A stretch of 64,000 nt of DNA from Desarmillaria ectypa (taxonomy: Eukaryota; Basidiomycota; Agaricomycetes; Agaricales; Physalacriaceae). Below the pieces are notes generated by a model. It did no database searches. It was given only the letters and a program-made list of their open reading frames with translations, and was not told the origin of the DNA. The translations under genes and the position numbers were made by a program. Numbering within the stretch: position 1 is the first letter of the stretch; every line of letters starts with the position of its first letter. Below, piece by piece: positions 12,352 to 24,215 of the stretch. The DNA lies in NCBI GenBank assembly GCA_030407005.1, contig JAUDYN010000001.1, forward strand, positions 4,340,001-4,404,000, written 5' to 3'.

Positions 12352-14260
12352 ATGGCAGCAAAATCTACCTTCGCGAAATGGGCGCCTATCTTGTACCTCC
12401 TCATGACAATAACTCAGGCGCTGACCATAAACATCCCTCGTGTGTCTCTCTTTTCTCTTCCAGCAGGTGAGCCCCTTATATTCCGCCACTATTTCAGCTT
12501 TTTTTACTCACAGACATGCACATGTAGCCACATTAATGACACGAATACTTTTCTGACTGCACCTCACCTCACCGACGAATGCAGGATGAGTATCGAGTAT
12601 CAGGATCACGACCACGCAGGCGGCGATTACCTTCATGGTACCCCACTTTGCGAGGTATCTCCTGTCGTTCAGGTAAGAATTATCACTGAACGCTTCACAA
12701 AGTCTGCCTCGTAATAAACAAATCTTGCATCTAGCTAGAACCCAGAACAATGCCGGACGCACGTCTGGCAGACCACATCAGAAATTCCAAACCTTCGGGA
12801 CGGAAGAGGGCACTCTGTGTAAGCGCCTCTTTCTTCATGGAATAATCTAAGTGTCAATGCTGAATATACTTCCCTTAGATCGGTATCAACTACGGCGGTA
12901 AAGTCAACAAACTCCGAGGCTGTATAAAAGATGCCACGGACATTCGCGGCTTCTTGATGCGTAAGTGCCTTTTGCTCTCATTCAATTATGAAAATAGGGT
13001 ACTGGAACACTCCTTTTCTCAGGAAAAGGCTATAATGAGAATGATATCAAAATGCTTACGGAAGAGACGGAAGATAAACCCACGAGAAAGAATATATTGG
13101 ATGCAATGTCCTGGCTTGTTGAGGGAGCCCAGTCGGACGATTCGTTGTTTCTTCATTGTACGCTTCACCGCTTCCTTTGCATTTGTTTCTGATGTTTTCA
13201 CTTTACACTCACACTCTGGGCACGGAAGCCAGATCGCCGACAAGAATGGTGACGAGGTCGACGGAAAAGACGAAGGTTTTCATACCGAACTATTTCTATC
13301 CACTGAGCAATCCACTGAGTAAATACTTTTGCAGACATTGAGTGCATCGACTCGTCTATTATTATTGACGATGTAAGTTCATATATCATTCATTCGCCCT
13401 CGGCGCATCGACTCTTTTGCGACTCAGGAAATGCACAACATACTCAAGTCTCTGCCTTCTGGTTGCCGGCTTACGGTACGCTTCTTCGAGCTGCGTGTTT
13501 TTATCAAGTATCTGACACCACCCATATTATGCTAGGCTTTGTTCGACGTAAGGAAATACAAATATCTTATTTCTCCCTGGTTACTTTGATTGCATAAAGC
13601 TGCCACTCCGGGACAGTTTTGGGTAAGCGCATCATGTCCCAATTAAATTGTCCGTTTATTCTATTTTGTTCAGGCTAGATCTACCCTACGTTGTGATTAT
13701 CTCGTCTTTCGGACTCCTCGACGCCTAATCCGATCGGCTTGCTTTAGTATAATTGCCTTGGTCAACACTATTGGGCAACCAAGGCGTTGGTGTCGGATAT
13801 TTTAGCGGATGTGGTAAATGTCGAGATTCATGTTACTATAAGACGACCGATAAGGATTGCAGATATGCTGGTCTGGCGCCAAGGATGACCAGGAAAACGC
13901 CGAAACGCCCCAAGGAGGCATCATGACCTGTGCAAGTGGTTAATATAGTTTGCATTTTGACGCGGGCTCGAATTTCAGTGTAGGCATTCATCGAGTCGCT
14001 AGAGGAGAAACCTGTGCAGTCGTACCAAGAACTTCTCCACTCCATCAGGTCAGCTTTTCCCCCATCCGTGGCCAAAGTTGCTCTTATTTTCTTTTGTTCA
14101 GGATGACGATTTCAACATAAGTGTTATAAACAGATTCTGCAGCTGGGAACTTCTCGTCCAATGGTGAGAATTTCTTTGTGTCATCCATTTACCGAATGAT
14201 TCGAATATTTCCTGGTCGTTTTTGGTGCGCAGAACCCTATGCGGGAGTTTATTTTATGAA
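12352..14260 (+). pseudogene. Metacaspase paralogue, probable pseudogene
   Basis: Exons match the intact copies in order and phase: 12352-12672 (hydrophobic, signal-like start MAAKSTFAKWAPILYLLMTI), 12735-12818 (ends GRKRALC), 12879-12960 (IGINYGGKVNKLRGCIKDA), 13023-13157 (KGYNENDIKMLTEE...), then the His box (tSGHGSQIADKNGDEVDG) at about 13217. The canonical acceptor before the His box is lost: the expected CAG is CAC, and no AG lies in that intron. At the Cys box (about 13612-13634) only 23 nt of the usual 25 remain, so the CHSGT reading is out of frame. The last long exon hits TAA soon after RMTIST (about 14115). Later exons (YNCLGQHYWATK, ICWSGAKDD, AFIESLEEKPVQSYQELLHS) are still well preserved. 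Translation beyond the second p20 exon is unlikely unless a non-canonical AC acceptor is used. Confidence 0.75.
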
Positions 14261-14295
14261 CGTATCACGACGTTCCAAAATTGCTTGAAATATTA

Positions 14296-15600
14296 ATGTG
14301 TATTTTGTGGTAAAATACTACCCTGTAGCTGGTTGCGATTGCTGGAAGGGGGGATCATGGAGCCGGGAGTATTTTGCGTAAATCTGGTACGGTCATCGTT
14401 TGAGGTTCAAGAAAACAATCCTTTGGTTTTTTTTTAACCCTGGAACTCGGGAGACATAGGTATGCATCGAGAGCTGTCTAGATGTCTTTGGTGGAGTGGG
14501 TAATTGTACAGAGTCCAAGTTCCCGGTATCAAACCAATAAATGTGACCACTGACTACCTATTAGATAGTCCAAGGAAAGGTAATTCGGTCGTCATAGAGT
14601 GCACTCTTTTTTCAGATATGGTAGCGATGCAAAAGAAAGGCAAGCTAAGTGTTCCCGGTCAATATATCTGCTGTGGTGAGAGTGTATTCAGTGCTGAACG
14701 GAACGTTTAATCCCACTTGTGTGTACGCATCCGACGTGGAGAGAGCTGTGGTTGTGATTGATCGGTCACTGTTTCGGCCATCTACTGCAGGACTCGGACA
14801 TGGCACGCGGATGCACTGGGTATGACCAACTAGTTGTTGATGCCTGAAAAGAATGCGTCGCATTTGTAATTTGTAGAAAAAGGTGAGACTTTGAATAGGG
14901 TAGAAGAATCTGGACAGATTAAAATCCGCGTTAGTAGTGTCAATGACTCGCAATAGGATATCATTGAATAGAATTTATAACGTCACGTGCCACGCCAACA
15001 AATGCCACGTTTTCGGTCATTTCTCCTCCCTTCGGAACGACCGGATTTCGAATTTGCTCGGATATCTGGGACTTTGAAATGGAATTAACAATATCCGCTG
15101 TGATGCCATGGCGAAATGGCCGAGTGGTTAAGGCGCCAGACTAAGGAATGGCGATTTCCAAGGAAATGAGGACCAAGACAGTCTCTGTCTAATTGGATTA
15201 TCTGGTCCGAAAGGGCGTGGGTTCGAGTCCCACTTTCGTCATAGTTTTGCTATCCTACGATGCTCTATTCTTGCCTTTTTTGCCCCCAGATGCCTCCCGT
15301 ATTGATCCCAGGCCAGAGAGATCACCGAAAGTGAGCCACACATGAAAGTGGAACTAAGTAGCCAGTGAAGAAGACATGAGAAGATCAGTGTGCCTCATTT
15401 ATTACCAACAAGTCATCTAATCAGGTTGTTGCCTACTACCACCATGAAGAAAATATGACAGAAATATACATCACTATAGGTATCTGGTAAGCAATCAAAG
15501 GACAACAAGATAATGGACAACAAATGGCAAGGGAGTGTGGGTGGACCTATAAATTTAGCTCAAAGAGTACAGAGTCCCAAGCCTTCTGTCATTGACCTTT
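14296..15600 (+). repeat. Left arm of long imperfect inverted repeat
   Basis: This segment reappears as reverse complement in 25320-28145. Matching blocks include the stretch from 14305 (gtggtaaaatactaccctgt) through the Leu-tRNA and beyond to about 15600 (gggtggacctataaatttag). Identity looks high but imperfect, with small indels. The left arm is contiguous, while the right arm carries insertions, so the left represents the uninterrupted form. It starts just after the end of the metacaspase pseudogene. Confidence 0.85.
15110..15241 (+). tRNA. tRNA-Leu (anticodon AAG), with intron
   Basis: Acceptor stem GGCGAAA pairs with TTTCGTC. The D-arm (GCCGAGTGGTTAAGGC), anticodon stem CCAGA/TCTGG, a long variable arm and T-arm GGGTTCGAGTCCC are all present. 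The anticodon AAG is at 15143-15145. An intron of about 54 nt follows the anticodon loop purine, as usual in fungi. A near-identical gene lies in reverse orientation at 26411-26542. Confidence 0.93.
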
Positions 15601-15609
15601 CATTACACT

Positions 15610-17884
15610 TGGGCTTTCCGGGCTTCCGAGGCTTCCCACCTCAATTTGACCCACAGCCTCCACTGCTTGGAGTCTACCCTCCGTGGGGAATGTATCTGAG
15701 AGCGGGATGAGATATTTTGCTATGTCGCTAGTGTGGAAACTTGCATACCCTTGTCTTGACATGAACTGACTGGCTAGCGTTTAGTACGACTGGGGATGAA
15801 CAAATTATCAAGTCGCAAACCTCGATGACAATTCTCTGTGAAATTTGCCATGAGCACCAATGGCAGATAGACAACGAAACAATACGTCCGCGCAGATGCA
15901 GAAATGCCTCGAAGGTATCTGAAGGTGTTGATGGTGTAGTAAAGAGATACTCATCTCATGTGCCGTCTTCTATACAATGGCGCGTATCAATTTAATGGAT
16001 ATTCAACTGTTCGCTGGAATGTATGTACAAGTGGGATCCCACCGTTCAACAAAATGCCAATGTTTCAGCGTACATTGAACAAGTCAGAATCTACACATCG
16101 AAATCAGAGAGCTATTCACTGAATCGGATGCACGTAGAACATGTATCATCACGTAGCGTGCGCATGAGACTGATGGCGCTGATATCAGTACAAGTGATGC
16201 TGACGACTTCCCGTCATTCTGCGCTTCATGAGACGGAAATACTAGGAAACGGGGGGATCCTTGATGGCGACGCCGACAGAGTACGTAGGGCACCAAGGAA
16301 ATACAGAAGCAGATCTGATACCATCAAAGGGAGGGATCCTAGTATGAAAATCTCTCATGATGGGCAGGGCAATTTTGTCAGTATCCTCTCCCAAAATGTC
16401 GTGTGAACATATTTTGTCATAAATACTTTCACCAGCTGTCGTCAAGGCATTGGTGAGGTCAATAAAAAAGAATCCGTTTGTACAGACACAACGCAAGGCA
16501 CAGGAAAGTGGATAGAAGCCACTGGGGAAGCTGATAATTTTCATGCCCTTGAGGGATGTTGCAAGATATCCCAGCGGATGAAGCCATCTAAGCGTGCGCG
16601 TGCTGATGGTGGTCTGCGAAGCTCACTCGAGACTTGCGGGCGGATTGCCGTACCAAATATGAATACCCTCTGCTTCCATACTATTATACCCGCGAGCAAA
16701 AGACGCTTCTTCGGCTCGATTCTTTCACATTTCACAGCCCTAGTCCACATGTTGTTCGCACGCACCATCCAACGTCCCGATCCGCACGTTGCCCTCTCCT
16801 AACTGTTTTTCCACTGCTCATGATACACAGTTATTTTACTTGATCTCTTTGTTTTTTTGCAGATGAACTTGGTACATGTCTCTGTCCATTTTTCCAAAAC
16901 TGGATTTACTTGGTGGATCGGTTTGAGGACTGTTGAGCAGCTTGAATGACATGAAGCCTGCATTCTGACTCCAGGTGAGGCTGCTTGGACAAATTCGTTT
17001 CGCGTTTTTTCCTATTTTTCGTGTGGAGTTGCTGCCTCATTGTCCCGTAATGCACCTTTTCTAGAATTTTGTAGTCTTTACGAATGCTCGGCGCGTGGTA
17101 TCATGTTCCTGTTCAACTTTTCTCGACTCAGAGGTTTTGACCGGCTTACCATGATTTCCTCAACATAAAGCTGGGACTGTATCTATGTGAGTTTTTTGAC
17201 ATTCTTTGGATCGATCGTCGCTTATGTACATTATGTAGTCCGGGATCATCAAATCTCAACTGATTAATTGGAATGACTATACCGCTCATTTCATAGGCAT
17301 ATTGAGAAGTAATGTCGAGACCAGACACAATAATGAAAGGTGGTATGTTCTGTTCTTCCCGCTGCAGTAGATCGTTGATATATAGAAGACGACAGAAGTA
17401 GGCCACATTTTTAGATGGCTCGCTTCCATTAATTAGATCATTGCTGTTGACGCAGGACAGATATAAGCTGAGCTCACGTCAACGCATCTATTCCACCTTC
17501 AACGGATGGACGAGTGTTGCGCCGAACAGGGATCAGCAACTGATTGTAACATCATTTCCTAGGTACAGCCCTGTCATCAATCTTCTTTGGTGATCCGTGA
17601 GATCTGCGTAAATGTCTAACTAGGCGCTTATTAGATTACGGCAGGATCGGCTTCAGACAAGGTCTGATACATATCATGATTCCCACAGGGCGGCCCCACG
17701 CGTCGGAGCGTGCCTTGCGCCTAAATCGGTGGGAATGCTATGTAACCGGCTCCTAGAAGGTTCATCGCCTTTGTTTTTCTTCATCTTCATCCACCATCCT
17801 TTACAAGCACCAGGTCAAGGATCAAGCAATTCTCCTCAATTGTGAGAGGCGTACCACACTTTGTGGTCGTCCAAATCTGGGAAG
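15610..17884. other. Intergenic region upstream of the second intact metacaspase
   Basis: Short frames only, with no recognised domain. Part of it (roughly 17690-17884) should act as the 5' region of the next metacaspase. No tRNA or repeat partner was found. Confidence 0.35.
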
Positions 17885-20095
17885 ATGATATGGGATTTAT
17901 CTGGAAGTAGAAGGGATTCCTGGGATTCATATTTCGAGATGCAATTTCCATTGTGAGTGCCAGAATTTATCTGGATAATGTATGCTTATCCTTTCACTAA
18001 TTGCGCAGGCTTCAGACTGTGTGAGTTATCTTCAGTTCTCAGGTGTAATGCCGATGACCATCCAAATAACGTTCTCCTCTCCCTCTGGTGCTGTTCGCAT
18101 TATAGCAAACTCTACAGCTTTCAACAACAGACGTTCTCCATAACTAGGTCATCAGATTACTACCTGTACTACGACCCTGTACATCTTTTGTGTTCTATCG
18201 AGTAAGTTGTTCAGACTGGTTTCGACATACTTCCTCCTTACCCTGAAACAGTTCAAGCTCCCAGTATGCACGCGATCATATGCTTGGATGAGGCTAACCC
18301 AGTTATTGAAGCTCTGTTCTGACGCGTAGCGGGTCGAAGGCTTTCTCCTACTACCCACGTCCACTTCATCGTCATACTAAGTATAACCACCTTTATGGTG
18401 GTGGTGGTCGCCATCACAATCACTCAGAAAGCCGACACCATCTGGAAATCGTTGCTAGTTTCTCTCAGCTGTCTCCCAAATACGCGTACCTCGTTGGTAA
18501 GAAAAGCCGGAGAGATGTCACATTCGATTCGATGCTATATGCGCCTATAGTAAGATCCTATCCTCCAGACGGATACCCAGAACAGACTGGGCGCAAGAAG
18601 GCACTTTGTGTGAATGGACTTTTCCTCTTCTTGTGATTGATGCGAGAGCGCTAATCAACTATAACGTAGATTGGTATCAACTATTTGGAGTATCCCCGAG
18701 TGCGCGCACAGCTCTCGGGCTGTATCAAAGACGCCCTACGGCTCAACGACTTCTTATTAAGTATATGTTGTTCATCAGGACTGATAGCAGCATGATAATG
18801 ACCAACTCTATTCCTCAGACCACTGGCGCTCAGGTGTCCAGAGTGCGATAGAGATCAAGATTCTCAAAGATGATAGCAAGAAAGCCGACCAAATACCTAC
18901 CAGGAACAACATTATCAAGGCTATGCGCTGGCTTGTCAAGGATGCACTTCCAGGCGATTCGTTAGTCTTTCATTGTACGGCTTCGCTTTCCCTCTTCAGT
19001 TGTGTTCTGAGTATTTCCCTTACTTCCAGATTCTGGACATGGCGGTCAGATACTAGACACGAACGGTGATGAGGACGATGGATATGATGAAGGTATCCTC
19101 TTTGTAATGTTTAGTTTGTCGAAACATTCTCTGATATCCTTTCTTTAGTCATTTACCCTGTTGATGGTGGTTATATTCTGGATGATGTAAGTGTCGTTCC
19201 TATTACTATGCGTATTTCCCGGTTTCGATTTTTCTCTCTCAAAGGACATGCACGACATGATGGTCAAGCCCCTCCCTCCGGGCTGCCGGCTTATGGTACG
19301 TCTCACAAACGACTACACCCCGAGTATGTACCTGACTAGTGCATTATTGTATCAGGCGATTTTTGATGCAAGTTTCGAATACACGCTAAGTTTACGTTTC
19401 ACGCTAACCTTGGATTTGACAGTGTTGTAGTTCAGGGAGCGCTTTGGGTAAGCTATTCCAAGTTAGCTATCAGTTATTCCTGGTTCTTATTGCACTTGCT
19501 TTATGCCAGATCTACCTTATGTCTGGGTACCGCATTTTCGATGTACTTTGCAGCTGCACCTGATAGTCCTGTGTGTTACAGCGCAAATCCAGAGGTTTAT
19601 CCCCAGACGGATCCGTCACGAAGAAGTGGATTGGGCGTAAATCGACCTCCGCCGACGTTGTAAGTCTCTTGTATCTAGTTTTTCTCTCCGTAAGGAAGTG
19701 CATGGGGACACATAGATATCCTTTTCCAGCGCCAAAGATAACCGGACAAGCAAGGACACACCGCAAGGAGGTGCCATGACCAACGTGAGTTCCTAACATC
19801 CATGGCATAAGAGGCTTATCCCTGTAAAGGCCTTCATATCATCCCTTAGGTATAGCCGATATCCGACATACAAAGAGCTTTTCTACTCAATCAGGTTGAG
19901 TTTCGGGCTATTGATTGTGGAGAATCGTATTCAATCTCTCTTTTGTTGTTCAGGGATATCATGAAGGAGCAGTACGGGCAGACACCGCAAATATGTTGTT
20001 CCGATTATATCGTGAGTCTATGTCCCACCGTTTTTCCTGTCGTGCGCTTCGTTAACATCTGATCATAGGACACAGACCGGACGTTCCTTCTGTGA
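17885..20095 (+). CDS. Type I metacaspase with altered Cys box (DCCSSG), intact, 16 exons
   Basis: I assembled exons 17885-17952, 18148-18201, 18330-18609, 18670-18760, 18819-18974, 19030-19092, 19149-19186, 19245-19295, 19355-19366, 19423-19447, 19510-19526, 19582-19659, 19716-19784, 19830-19894, 19954-20011, 20069-20095. All phases agree, giving about 383 residues. The prodomain starts MIWDLSGSRRDSW and contains a Gly/His run (YGGGGRHHNHSES). The p20-like domain starts GRKKALCIGINYLEYP. The His box is intact (YSGHGGQILD, about H220). The Cys box is DCCSSGSAL (about C273): the nucleophile is kept, but the usual His after it is Ser. The microexon AIFD ends at a GC donor (gcaagt). Compared with the 335 copy, p20 has a 3-codon insertion after IGINY and a 3-codon deletion after the acidic loop. 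It lies between the arms of the inverted repeat. Confidence 0.88.
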
Positions 20096-20311
20096 GCAAG
20101 AAACTGCGAGTCGACTAAGAATCGACGAATTTCAAGTTCTTGTACATTATGCATAACCTATTTTTTGAAAATTACCGGAACTGGCAAGGAAACAGTGACA
20201 CGCGACGCGTCTAATTAAGAAGTTGACGCGCTCTAGTCACAGTCACGTGATCATGTAACGAAGCTTCCCATTTCAAAATCCTTCTCTTCCAGCTTGTCTC
20301 TTACCTCGTAT

Positions 20312-22605
20312 ATGCCTCGAAAACGAAAGTTTGATTCCGCCGACGAGGAAGGAGATGTCCCTCAGTACGGCTGCAAAAAATCCAAAAATTCTCCTGCTGC
20401 GGTTGATAATAGGTTCACCAAGCTGCTGAAGGACGTCCATTTCGAGGTGGGCTTCCTTTTTTCGAGACGTAGCAGGGATGAGAGTCATTTTTTGAAGATT
20501 TTTTGGCACATAAGCCTCTCAGACTTCTTCATCTTGCTCCCCTTATGAAGGAGCTCCAAGCTACTCTACTCGATAAGGCGTCTATCGGTGTCTGGAAGGC
20601 GGCCTGTAGGAACAGTGATTTACCGAGGCCTCCAGAGGGTACATCTGAACCGGAGTGGGTTAGTCTCATATACGAGATGAGGTGCCACGTAAGTTCTGCT
20701 CTGCTCTATTGACATTGTTTACCGACATTGTGCCGTAATACTGCCAGAAATACATCCATTTTCCAGATTTCAGCCTTCGCATTCGAATCTGCCATGCCTG
20801 TGCCAAAATACAGTATGTTTTCTTCATATATGTGTCGATATATGTGCATATGTCGATATGTTTACAGCCTGAGAGAAGTCCGAGATATCTTATCGTTGCC
20901 GTTGGCAGAGAGAGGTCACGATCTCTCGCTTGATCGTCTCTATGATACCTCTGAAGTACGTCAGTAAGTATACTAGTTTGTTCCGTATTCCCGTCATTCT
21001 GATGGTATTCTAGAAATTACGGGCGGGAGGAAGAGCTGGGACGAACTGTACTTCCTGCCAAAGGATTTCGATGCAGTCCGCGCAAGACTCATGAGTCTTA
21101 AGCAGGAGGAGGTGGGCGCTTATATCGTGGAGAGAAAACAATTTGTTCTATCGAATGAACGGGTGGGTCCGCTCCTTCTGCGTGATCATGGTATTCTTAC
21201 GTTTCAAGGCTGCGGACTATTACCGATTGTGGTACGACCGATGCCCAGCTTCTTATCTTTCTATTGATGCAAAGGTTGGCCGCATCAAAGCGTGAGTTTT
21301 CCTTCTCTCTTGACCAACAATGTCGCTGACGCCATGCAGCATCCATGAAAAGCTAATAGTTATGGGCGACGAGCTCAACAATATCAAGTACCCCGACAGC
21401 TTCTGTACCCATCCTCTAGTCAACCAAACCCGTGCTCTGACTGATCGAAGTACGTGTATTCCCCTTTGAAGGTTACTATCCTGATTCCTGACGCCCTCCC
21501 GTAGTCTGCAACAATATCAAAGGCAAACTTGTAATCTACATGGAGTCAATCAAAGTCAAACGTCTCACCCGAGAGCGTGTGGGTGTTGTCAATTACCCAA
21601 AGACTATCGCTATCGACATCCTACGTGAATTCAAGAATGCAATCTCTCCAAACCTTGTACTTCCCACGTCAATTTCCTCGACTTCCCACTCGCCAAGTCG
21701 GCATTGGAACTTCCATCCAAAGCCGAGGTTACTCGCCAGTACCTTTCTCCAGTCATAGCCGGCTTATCGGATTTCTGCGTTGCTTGGAGACACCACGTAC
21801 ATCACCAGCTAGCAGAGTTTGTTATCGGACCCGATTCGACCTTGTCTACCGATGATAAACTCGCCCGCCTGCAGCTGGCGTCGACTGTGTTCTTTTGCAG
21901 ACGCTGCTATCTTGGAGCTCAAAAGCTCATTATTCTCATGTACCCTGATACCATCACCCATCAATGCCTGACAATCTCACCCCTCAAAGACACCGTATTG
22001 CCAGATACCCATTAGACGCCTCAACTCAAAATCATACACGGTGCGCGATGCATGGAATACCGATTGCCTGATGCGGGACGAGAAGCTCAGCCGTGTCACG
22101 CGGAGTGTCATTCGCTCCATGGGGTTCAATCCAGATACGGCGTCCATAGCACAATTGGATATATTCCCATTACTCCTCGAGTACCAGTCTTGTCCCAGAA
22201 ATCGTAGCCCAGATGGAGCTCACACAGGTGTGGCGTACGGGTAGAGAGCCCTGGTATGGGCCGACGTCTAACGTGAATGCAGCTGTTATGAAAGACGGCC
22301 GCCTACTCGAGTCCAACAGCAGCGTCAAGTGCCTCAAGGCGGTACTATTCGATCAGTTATTCCTGAACATTCACTGCCACGACTTTCCCTGCGAAGACTA
22401 TACACGGACCTTTGATGGTCCAGTGAAGCACATCGCTGACGTGTAAGTTGTTTGTGCTTCCTCCGCATATCGCTATTGATCTTTATCACATTCTTTCAGG
22501 CATCATATTCAGTCTCCACAGATGATTACTGATTGGTACGAGGAGCTCGCGTGGAGTAAGGAGTCGGTGCAGCCTCGTCTGAAGGTGGACATCTGTGCTG
22601 CCTGA
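20312..22605 (+). pseudogene. F-box protein gene, frameshifted
   Basis: Starts MPRKRKFDSADEEGDVPQ, a typical basic N-terminus of mushroom F-box proteins. The F-box exon after the first intron reads EIFWHI and then needs one extra base to continue as KPLRLLHLAPLMKELQATLL; as written it hits TGA. Downstream exons read in order: KASIGVWKAACRNSDLPRPP, ITGGRKSWDELYFLPKDFD, AADYYRLWYDRCPASYLSID, IHEKLIVMGDELNNIKYPDS. A frame change occurs near 21660-21690 and another near 22185-22205 (LLLEYQ then VPEIVAQMELTQVW). The C-terminus WYEELAWSKESVQPRLKVDI ends at 22605. Multiple indels argue for a decayed gene rather than missed introns, since the gaps are too short for introns. Confidence 0.65.
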
Positions 22606-23172
22606 GAATGGCTGTTTCTTGCTGAGTTTATATTTGCCTGTATGACTGTAGACTGAATACCTTTGACTGTAGCACGTAGGTACTGTATCGAATCTGTTGT
22701 AGAGTGGTGTGTATCAATAAGCCAAGAAAGCACTGCAATTGCATATATTGTCCTCCCGAACCTTGTGCTCATGATTCGGTACGGGTTGTTATTTTATCAG
22801 GTACGTATAGCCACGAGTGATTTTTCCGAACCTATAATGATGCTCCCAGGAAGTTCGGACTGACTCATTCCCGAGTAATCGGGGCTCAAAGACGAAGATT
22901 GGTTAATAATGCCAAGTGGAGGGCAACTGAGTCCTGGAGACCACCCTGTCCTTGAATTTGACGTTCATTTATCCATATGCGACGATAACAAGCTTCGACG
23001 CTGTTTCCGTGAACAGCTAAGAAGAAATAATAGACAACCATCACCATAGCTTCGTGGCTCATTTATAAAGCGGTAAGCCGGTCCGTTATTCCCGGTTTCT
23101 TTCCCCATATAGGCTGAGGCTGTACTGGCGCCACAATAAAATACCAAGGGAACCAGGTTCCGTCCCGCCCAC
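22606..23172. other. Intergenic region
   Basis: This separates the F-box pseudogene from the Ser/Gly-rich protein gene. A leader exon with a signal peptide for the downstream gene could lie here, but I could not identify one. Confidence 0.3.
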
Positions 23173-24215
23173 ATGTACGTTCCTTTCATCTCTCAGCGTG
23201 CGCAAAAAATTTACCGTCGCAAGGGCGGCGGTAAAAGCAGCAGCGGAGGTGGGAAAAGCAGCGGTTCAAGCGGCGGCGGCAGCTCCTCCGGTTCGTCGCG
23301 ATCACGCTCATTTATCACTGCACTGGGCCTTACGAAATATTCAGGTTCGACACGCACTCAGTCTATCAGTAGCAGCGGATCCTCGAAGCAGGCTACGTCT
23401 TATGGAAGGGGCGGAGGCGCCGCGTCGACCATACCTTCTGGGCAGCTCTTCGCTGGACGTACGCAAGGTGGAGGGACTAGAGATCAGGTCGTTGGAACTA
23501 GGTACGCCCGAATTCAACCTCAGTTAGGTAGAAGTCGGCTGATGGTGATCGGCAGTACCTACGGAAGTGGATATCCAGGTACCCCGAGCCGTGGTGTCGC
23601 TGGACTGGGATTCCCCTTCTACTACTGGCCACTAGCGTGGGGTGGTATTGGGCTGGGGTCGGCCGCCTACTTGCACAATAATGAGGTACGGCATCTCCAT
23701 TCTTTCGGTGCTCACGAGCTTATCACCTTTGACAGTACGGTCGCCCCAATAACTCGAGTCGACCAGGAGGTGTCATGACTTATGCCACGCTCCCTGCAAG
23801 TTCGGGCAACGCCACGTTCCATGTCGTGGCCGACAACGATACCGTTACTTCTCTCATTACGGACCTTAAGAACAACTGCTCTTCGGTGATCAACACTTCT
23901 TCTACATCCAGCGCGCCGATAGCGTTCAATGACTCGGATTCGAGCACGCCAAAGCCAGAACAGTCTGTACAGTACTACCGTGCGAGCTCCGTGGCGTTGA
24001 CGGTAGACGGGTATAATAACACCGGAGCACTACAGAGTGATACTGCAGATACGCCGATACCCTCGTGGGTGGATACCAACGCATTGAATTGCCTGAATTC
24101 AACTATTGGAGTCGCTGTTCCTCTTGCGGATGGTGTAGCCCGACAATGGATCATGCCAAATGCCAGTTTGGTGGCACTATTATGGGCCTTCTACCATCTC
24201 TGTTCGTTTTTCTGA
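23173..24215 (+). CDS. Ser/Gly-rich surface-type protein with hydrophobic C-terminus
   Basis: Exons 23173-23501, 23556-23685 and 23736-24215 join in frame (about 312 residues). After MYVPFISQRAQ the sequence is a Gly/Ser-rich, basic tract (RRKGGGKSSSGGGKSSG). Then come blocks I recognise from a mushroom family of unknown function: SYGRGGGAASTIPSGQLFAG, TSTYGSGYPG, GVAGLGFPFYYWPLAWGG, YGRPNNSSRPGG. The distal half is Asn/Thr-rich with many potential N-glycosylation sites and QPEQ-like QYYRASSVALTVDGYNNT. The last residues (SLVALLWAFYHLCSFF) are hydrophobic, suggesting GPI attachment or a membrane anchor. The family normally has an N-terminal signal peptide, which is not visible in this model. 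It lies between the inverted-repeat arms. Confidence 0.7.
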
